From Caecitellus pseudoparvulus (Eukaryota; Bigyra: Bicosoecida): a stretch of 34,891 nt of DNA. Under the pieces are notes generated by a model that was not told the DNA's origin, did no database searches, and was given only the letters and a program-made list of their open reading frames with translations. Of the stretch, positions 28,174 through 34,891 are shown one piece after another (positions within the stretch are counted from its first letter, which is position 1; each line of letters starts with the position of its first letter). Location: the NCBI GenBank assembly GCA_965644315.1, contig CBFFRQ010000107.1:1-34891 (forward strand), read 5' to 3'. The translations under genes and the position numbers were made by a program.

Positions 28174-30609
28174 CTCACCAGGGTTGCCGCTGGAGGAAAG
28201 GCGGCCGGGAGATCCGTCCTGGGCTGGCTTGGCTTACCCACTGCCAGGTTTCTGCTTCTCTTCCGCTTCAAACCCGCCTGGGCTCTCTGCCCGACCCGAC
28301 GCAGGGTTGGCAAAGGAGGCGGTGCCTTGGACTTGCCAGCCCCATCCTGCGGTATAGACGCTAGCTCGTGCAAGCCACTCGCACCTGAGCCCGTCAGCGT
28401 CGCAGAAGGCTCCACACGGGCATCCAAAGCCGAGGGCCGGTGCCCGGCGCCCACTTGGCTAAGATCCACCTTGGACACCTGCGTGGAGGGATCCTCCGCG
28501 TGGCTTGCTTCAGACAAGCAAATGAAGTTGTTGTCCGTGTCCAGAGTCATCAGCTTGATCTTGCGATCGGCGCCGGTGGTGATGAAGAGGAAGTCGATGG
28601 CAGCGGACTCCCTGCCCACCCGCAGTGTCGGCATGGAGGAGCTGATCCACGGTTCCACCTTGTGCCGGAAGTCCTTGCTCATGGGCACGATCTGCGTGAT
28701 GCTGCCCTCGTGTTGGGGTGCCATCTCAGCGACCACCCGCCAGTCCATCCACAATGACTCCGAGACGTGTGCAGAGCGCGGCGCCCCGACCACGGCCAGC
28801 AGACGCCCATGTGACGTGCCCACCAGGATGACGTCGTTTGGGGTAGGCATGCTGGGGCGCGGCGCATCCACCACAATGGCCTCCTCCTCCTCGCTCATGG
28901 ACGCCTGCTTCTCAGTTGTAGCAGCCACGTAGTCCAGCCACACCTGCCGCTGCATCTTGCCGTCTTCGCCAGTGGCCTCCCACTTCACCGCCAGGGGGTT
29001 CGCGATGGACGAGACCTGCGTAATACGCTCCCCAGTCGACAGCTCGATGACGTCCGGGGCAAAGTGGTGCAAAGCACGCGCTTGCTCCGTGACATTGCTG
29101 AAGTAGATGCCACCAGCGCTCGTCACCGTCGCGAACCACGACAGAGCTCCCCAAGCCTTCTGATTGGCAGGGACGTGGTCAATGAGGGGCAGCTGGCTCT
29201 TGTACTTCAACTGCAGCCACGTCACTGGCGCTGCGGTAAACTCCCGGGACGCCTCCGTGTCTGGCTCCAGTCTGTCGCGCACTTCTCGCGTGGCCCCGAC
29301 AAAGGCAGAGGGGAAGGCGAAGAAGTACGACACGATGCCGACGGGGATGCCGTCATCGGAATGAGGCCGTGTAGCAGCAGGCGTGCCTGTCGCTCCTTCT
29401 CCAGGGTCGCCTCGTCCCCGTCTTCCAACAGCCCATACCCGTTGCCGCAATGGAAGACGTAGATCTCCCGCCCAGCAGTGAGCAAGTACTTCGTGTCGTC
29501 GTCGCTGGTGTCTGGGTCCAAGAGGGGCCAGTGCGCTGTGAAGTTGTTCAGGCGCCCTGGCAGCAGCTTGGCGGTGATGTGCTTGGCCGACTTCAGCCAC
29601 TTCGTTGTGGCGCCCAGCGGCTCGGCATCCAGCTGGGTCAGTCGCCAAGGCACAATGGTCTTCGACGCAGTCTGCACGAAGAGGGCTGGCTCCTCCCCCG
29701 TGGGGTACCGCTTGGTGCTTTGGACGAGCGTTCGAGCATCTAAGAAGCACTTGCCGTCCTCGCCCTTCAACGGGATGTCCAGCTTCTCCAGCCTGATGGG
29801 AATGGGCTCGTACCCCTCGCCAGGCGGCACGTCCATCTCTCGCAAGAAACCCGGCAAGATGCTATCGCCTGAGCCTGCAACATCTGCTTCCGAATTCTGC
29901 ACTTCCACAGGGGCGAAGTCGCCCTCCACACGGTCGTTGGAGATGCCCCACACGCAGACACCGACCTTATCAATGCCTACCAGAGCCACTGACCGCGCTT
30001 CATACGTCTCTCGCTCAGCACGGCACAGGGACTTGACTGCTTCGCCCTCCGTCTGCACGCTGTGGCCCAGCTCTTGTATGTACCACAAGCCGGCATACAC
30101 CTGCCGCACACACACAGAGCCTCGAGAGTCGCCTGTCACGAGACGCAAGCAGGCATGCCCCTCATCTGATGACGAGTTCCGGATGAAGGCGGCGGCAATG
30201 ATGCCTTCAAGAGTGGCCACTGACGATGTCGGGTGTGGCACGATGAGGTGTGGCACGATGCTGCCGCCGCAGTGCTCATCGTCAGCCCTTGACGTTGCAA
30301 TGCCGTGAATGTCGAACATGGCCCATGGTGAAGTCGATGGCTTCACACAAAGCCCGCAGGCGCTCAGGCGCCTCCACTTCCTCCACAGGCACACTCAAGA
30401 AATCCCAAAGCCAACACCTCTCGAACAGCACCCACACATCCATGGCGGAAAGCAAGGCAGAAAGGAATCCCACACAAGTACACATCCTGACATGAACAGG
30501 TAGCGATGAGGATATGCTCACCTGCCTGCAACTTGGTCAGTATGCCGCCAGCGCCACACCTGCTAGCCTTCTTCACGGCAGCGGCGAACTTCCCACGCAA
30601 CAGCGGCAT
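28131..30609 (-). CDS. WD/beta-propeller-like protein, probable 5' part of the SPRY/EF-hand gene
   Basis: Two minus frames form one protein. The first (30319 or higher to about 29365) has propeller-like strands such as RSVALVGIDKVGVCVWGISN and KYLLTAGREIYVFHCGNGYG. The second (about 29365-28242) continues with VILVGTSHGRLLAVVG and LFITTGADRKIKLMTLDTDN. A one-base shift near 29365 separates them, with no workable intron there. The repeats look like degenerate WD40 blades; I cannot count them. The 5' end is unclear. The ATG at 30319 (MFDIHGIATSR) is possible. Protein-like frames upstream (VPVEEVEAPERLRALCEAID) and an ATG at 30609 followed by a GTGAGC donor suggest earlier exons whose phases I could not reconcile. 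A 15-base tandem duplication (30233-30262) adds five codons. The 3' end probably splices at 28241 into the SPRY part. Confidence 0.55.
28174..28241 (-). other. Candidate 68-base intron linking the WD and SPRY parts
   Basis: Donor GTGGGT and acceptor CCCTGGTGAG give a phase-0 join of two frames that otherwise differ. The acceptor has a weak pyrimidine tract, so a one-base frameshift or two separate genes are alternatives. Confidence 0.4.
30233..30262. repeat. 15-base tandem duplication
   Basis: Two adjacent units share GTGTGGCACGATG and differ in the last two bases. On the minus strand they encode a five-residue duplication (IVPHL, IVPHP) inside the WD-like protein. Confidence 0.8.
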
Positions 30610-30785
30610 CAGGGAAGATTTTCAGCCTTCACACTTCGAAATAGATTATTTTTCTATGGTCCTAATCCTCTAGCTTCAAAAACCACCCCCACCTTGCGCC
30701 AGCTTCTCCAGAATTGACGCCGGCAGGCATGGCAAACACAACCGATTTCCGCAGCACAGTTTGCCGCACTGCACGGCCCCCTGGC
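30520..30785 (-). promoter_or_regulatory. Upstream region paralogous to 10720-10983
   Basis: The 44-base block at 30742-30785 matches 10940-10983 at 38 of 44 positions. Similarity resumes toward the gene. In this copy an ATG at 30609 opens MPLLRGKFAAAVKKASRCGA and ends beside a GTGAGC donor-like site near 30521. It is the likely promoter and first-exon region of the WD/SPRY gene. Confidence 0.5.
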
Positions 30786-31230
30786 TGCCTGTCGCTGAGT
30801 GACGGCACGAATGAGACTTCCTGGTCAAAAATAACATAGAAGGGATCAGACTTACGGGTCTAATTCTCTTGCTCCTGCCCCTCTCAGCGCCAGGCTGCAC
30901 AAAATCGTTGGTTGCTAAATCACAACCGCAGCGCTTGCCGCTGCAGAGCACTGATGAAGAAGGCATAGCATCCCACGGGTGAGAAGTCTTTCTAGAGTCC
31001 ATTGTCATCTCACAGCTTGTAGGTGTCTCGTGACTTGATTGTTTCATGAGCTCCAATGGCGCCCTCGCCTCGATATGGGAGGGCATGTCTCGCACCGTTC
31101 TGCCCAGCAAACCTCCACAAACCTGGCAAGAAATATCGCGGGGCGAAAACTATGCAATCCACGCTCCGTGGCAGTCCTTCGTCTGACACATGGAAGCCTT
31201 GCCGAGAGGCATTTCCACACCTCAGTCACT
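30786..31230. other. Intergenic region, nothing recognisable
   Basis: It separates the promoter-like block from the 3' end of Crinkler-type gene 2. Only short frames without family resemblance occur. It probably holds that gene's 3' untranslated region. Confidence 0.5.
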
Positions 31231-34200
31231 TCAGCCACTGGGCTCACTTGGTTCACCGGCATCACTTGAGTCAGAGTCGAACACATCCGGAAACTCAGTG
31301 ATTTTTTCAGCCGTTGGCGTGGGCACAGGCACAAAGTCGCCACCCACCATCGCATGCACCAGCGGGGAGTCAAGGTACTTCGCGCATTGCTCCAAGTATG
31401 TCTTGTTTGCATCAAGACCTGTGTTTGTGATGTACAGCATGTGCACCCGCCACTCTGGCTTGCTTACTCCATCTACTGGCTCTGCTGTCACCCTCAGCTT
31501 CTTGTACTTGTCAACACCACTGCCCTTATGGTCGCCAGCTCCTTGCCCAACACCACTCACACCGTCAACGGTTACTTGCTCTGCCTTTACCCGCACGTCT
31601 GCCTTCAGCAGTTCTAACCAGGAGTTCACAACAGACATACCCCCCTCAGAGCCCTCTTCACCCCCAGCGTCTGATGCGGGCGCGTTCTCGCTGCCGCCAG
31701 TGTGCAACAACCTCACGTTTCCACCCTTGATAGCCTCGAGGTGTGATCGCTTTGAGAGCGCCACCTGTGCAATGTCGCGCAAGCCAGGGGGCACATCCGT
31801 GGGTTTTCCCTTTCCTGATGCGTGGGCGTACAGGTTGGAGGAAGTTACCTCTACGAACACGGCGTGCTTGACTTCTTTGTCACGATGCACCAACAAGGCG
31901 TCCACGCCAGGGCTGTTCTTCCACGTCTGGATCACCCAGGCGTCGCCTGCCTTCATGCCATGCAAGGATGACAACACATCTGCCGGCACCACGGAGCTCT
32001 CGAGCATGAGCTGGCTTGGTGGAACTTCGCCAACTTGTGGCGTCACCCCCTCCTTCAGTCCCAAGACTCTCATCAGTTGTGACAAACGAGGAGAGTTCGT
32101 GACCGATGCAGGCGACACCACCTCCACCAAGCCCAGGGAGTTTTCGTTCTGAGGGTACTCCATGGACTGCTTCACTTTCTCAGGAAGAAATGCTTGGCCC
32201 ACCGCCAAAGCACGGTGTCCGCACGCACCCAGCGCCAAGAGTGCGACAATGTCGCGCTCAAATTCACTCTCCGTGGAATCAGCCCCTCCTAACAGATTCG
32301 ACAATCGCTGCCCATCTGTTCTCCCGTAAGTACGTGACAGCAACACCTGCAGGAGGGCATGCCTCGCAGCCAAGGACACAAACACTGCGTTTCTTCTCAC
32401 CCTTTGGAGTTTGACATCAACACGAGATACCATGGAGGCATTCACCAGCCCATCAAGTGCATCCCCCATATGCAATCCCCAGGTCGCTGCCGCAATGGTG
32501 GACCAGGTAAGCGTCACCTCTGTGCTGTTGTCACGAAGCTGTCGCTCAAGGCGGCTCTGCAGCTCATCTGACAACTTGTCGAACGTTCGCTGCAGAGCCT
32601 GCTTGTGCCCCATGTGCTTCAGATCTTGAAGGTACTGCCGAACAAAGCGTGGCACATTGCCAAGGTACTGCAGCATTTCCCACACCTCATGCTCCGTTGG
32701 AATCGCAGGCCTGCCGCCCACTCCAGCGTGCCCTGCGCTTGGCAGCGACAGCTCTGCATCTACCCCACTAAAGAGCACTGCCATCATGGTCTTTGTCGTG
32801 GTTGGCCCCAGCTCGTAGAAAACCTCTGAAAATTGGCTCTTGATCGTTTCCTCCAAAATGGTGTCTGGGGAGCTTGCCAGCACACGCATCGTACCCATTG
32901 CTTGACTAAAACCGGACCAATCGCACCACTCTCGAAGCTCCCCTTGCAAAGTTAATGGCTTTGCATCCTTCACCTTTCGGTACAAATTGTTCACCTCATC
33001 CACCACAACCAAGCGGCGACTCTTTCGGGGCCCATGTTGGCTCGCGACACCGAACAGCATTTTCATCGCATTCATGAATACCATTGGAGGCGGTTCCTGA
33101 GGGCCCAGCAGCGGCCACATCCGTCTATGCAGCACATCGCCGCTCAGATTGTCCCCTGCGCTCGTGCTTAGTCCTTGCAGCAGTGTGTCAACTTCACTAC
33201 CAACAAAGGCACCGCCATCCCGTACATACAGCACGTCAGCCCCAGCGCCCACAGCCGCGATGCTGACCAACGCTGCCAGAGTGGTGCTCTTGCCGCATCC
33301 ATGCACCCCTGTCAACAAATGACCTGGGCGCTTTGTCTTCAGCGCTTCCGCGCAGCTTGCGAGGAAAGCAATGCGCTCTGGCGTCCACACGATGCTCACA
33401 GTGCGGACTGCTTCCCGCGGCAGCTGCTCCAGCGTGCCGTCTAGACGGGGCCGCACGGTACAAATGTGAACAAAGTCTCGTGCGCTTGGCCCATGAGTCA
33501 GTGGGAACAAGGACGGCGCTGCCTCCTCGTCTGTCGCCACGCAGATGCCATACTCTTGCTGGAAGTCTTTCGGCTCGAGAGCTTCGCTGCCCACAGGTGG
33601 AAGGAACCTTGTTGCAAATGCCACAACCTCCCCGTTCTTGTCAATCACAGGGTTCAATCCAGCGATGTCCATGGCGTGCTGCGACGCGCCTTCGCTTCCT
33701 GCTGCACCACCTGCATCGCCCGCTCGTCCCACGTGCTCCCTCTGCAGTGCAGCCTTGGCCCTCTCAAACCAATCCAATACTTCCTTCTTTCCTTCCAGCA
33801 TCGCTTCCCCGAGGCCAAGCTTCCAACCCAGCACATGCCGCAACGCCTGACGGTGGCTGGTCTCTGGCACGAACTCCTGCCCAGCCGCACTGTCGAGCAG
33901 AACTTCCCGCAGCGGAAGCACCGTATTCGAGACACCTGCAGAGGACAGCGCGGAAGCCCACGTGGCCTCTTCTTCGGCTCTCTTCTTGGCGGCGGCAGCT
34001 GCGGCGTCTGCAGCAGCTGCAGCAAGCTTCATTCGATTCATAAGCAGCACATGTATCAGCTGCTGGCGATTTTGCCGCTCTACGTAGAACATGTCTTGAA
34101 GAGACTTCTTGTTGATTTCCTTGGCGGGCACGAACAGCAGCGTCTCCATATCCTGCACTATCTCTCGCGCTGCAGCCTCCCAAGCCTGCTCATCCAAGTC

Positions 34201-34732
34201 CCGCAGTAAACCTCGCAGTGCAGGGCAAGCCAGTGCCAGAGCTGTTGCGGTTGTTGGGTCGGATCCCTGCGTCAAATGCGAAAAATGAAGTGCGCAACCC
34301 TCTCGGAAGCATGCAAGTACCACGGCCATCACCCCCAGCACGTACCTGAGGCAGCTCAGGGGGCAGAAATGGCACAGCAACATCCAGACCAAGTTCATGT
34401 AGAGCAGTGTGCAGACCTCCAGGCTCATACACGGCCAGCGTTTTCATCGCCGTAAGCACAGTGTCAGGCTCAGGCAGCATCGCCGTGCTGCTGAAGCGTG
34501 CTACTCCCACGCCCGGCCACGAGCGCCACGCCCTTGTACAAGACGCGGACTCTCGTCGCGGAACACTGCCTGGCATGGCTTCCCAGGCGTGCTCCACAGA
34601 GGAGGTGTACTCAACACAAGCAGTGGGCTTGAAAGCGCCGCCAGACGAAACGCCACCACGCCAAACAATGGCGGCGGCACCTCTGAGTGCCCTGCCAGCC
34701 GTAGCTAGAGCTGAGCGAGATGACAGAAGCAT
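31231..34732 (-). CDS. Crinkler/RHS-type protein 2: P-loop NTPase plus REase-like domain
   Basis: Two exons (34732-34346 and 34266-31231) joined at phase 0 encode 1,140 residues. The ATG at 34732 gives an N-terminus (MLLSSRSALATAGRALRGAA) like a mitochondrial presequence; the frame is open farther upstream. An Ala-rich coiled-coil-like stretch (about residues 205-230) precedes Walker A GVHGCGKSTT (about 449-458) and Walker B LVVVDEVNNLY (about 548-558). The C-terminus has SPGVDALLVH and HAVFVEVTSS (D918, E935), a D...ExT REase-like core, then LRDIA as in gene 1. The two proteins are diverged members of one family. RHS/Crinkler-type proteins act as effectors or nuclear factors in other eukaryotes; here the target is unknown. 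Stop TGA. Confidence 0.75.
34267..34345 (-). other. 79-base intron in Crinkler-type gene 2
   Basis: Donor CAG|GTACGT and acceptor TTTGACGCAG|GGATCC give a phase-0 join between two frames. The donor matches that of the 72-base intron of gene 1. Confidence 0.8.
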
Positions 34733-34891
34733 GTCTGAGAAAGAATGCAAAGGCAGTGGAGTCGGGCGCACAGGCGCTCGATGGGAACTTGGAGTCGGTG
34801 TGGGCTTGTGCTGACGCCTGCGCCCCAGCACTTCGCAGAGCTTGCACAGCCTTGCGAAGCGCAGGGCTGAGCTTGCCTGCGTCACTTGAGG
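34733..34891. other. 5' flank of Crinkler-type gene 2 at the window edge
   Basis: The minus-strand frame remains open through this stretch to about 34885 (MTQASSALRFARLCKL), so a longer N-terminus is possible. I favour the ATG at 34732 because the residues after it look like an organelle-targeting peptide. Confidence 0.4.

Noticed and set aside
30676-31110. 145-codon minus-strand frame across the promoter-like block
   Set aside because: It has no family resemblance and runs through the duplicated upstream block. The matching stretch at 10934-11188 shows the same short non-gene-like translation.

Overview
The window looks like nuclear DNA of a GC-rich, intron-poor eukaryotic microbe. The evidence is long uninterrupted reading frames, a few short GT-AG introns (two clear ones of 72 and 74 bases and a third of 79), no bacterial ribosome-binding sites or operons, and typical protist protein families: RCC1 repeats on a Ser/Thr/Pro stalk, GCC2/GCC3 cysteine-rich multi-pass receptors, ankyrin arrays, Crinkler/RHS-type NTPase-nuclease proteins and a large DNA transposon. 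A heterotrophic stramenopile (Cafeteria-like) or similar protist would fit, but I cannot fix the species. I see no tRNA, rRNA or CRISPR.

Layout. Bases 1-230 are very AT-rich, unlike everything after them, and end in a 100-base imperfect palindrome followed by a smaller one. Then, all on the minus strand: a type I membrane protein with seven RCC1 repeats (408-2594), an ankyrin protein with an unusual 38-residue repeat period (3440-4939), and a large GCC2/GCC3 multi-pass receptor-like protein (5450 to about 10424). A weak plus-strand candidate gene lies at 11236-11965. Next come Crinkler-type gene 1 (11900-15966, three exons) and a degenerate fibronectin/GCC-like gene (16649-19134). That gene is cut by a roughly 5-kb DNA transposon (19139-24173) with 28-base terminal inverted repeats and a DDE-type transposase on the plus strand. 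Right of it lie a very large WD-like/SPRY/EF-hand/membrane-anchor locus (24370 to about 30600) and Crinkler-type gene 2 (31231-34732, two exons), again on the minus strand.

How the parts relate. The two Crinkler-type proteins share one plan: an Arg-rich, presequence-like N-terminus, a phase-0 intron, a P-loop NTPase and a C-terminal restriction-endonuclease-like core ending in a shared LRDIA motif. Three loci encode surface or receptor-like proteins. About 270 bases upstream of the GCC2/GCC3 gene resemble the region upstream of the WD/SPRY gene, suggesting a shared or duplicated 5' element. Several coherent frames are broken by single-base shifts, two of them exactly at 7-base homopolymers, so some apparent pseudogenisation may be assembly error.
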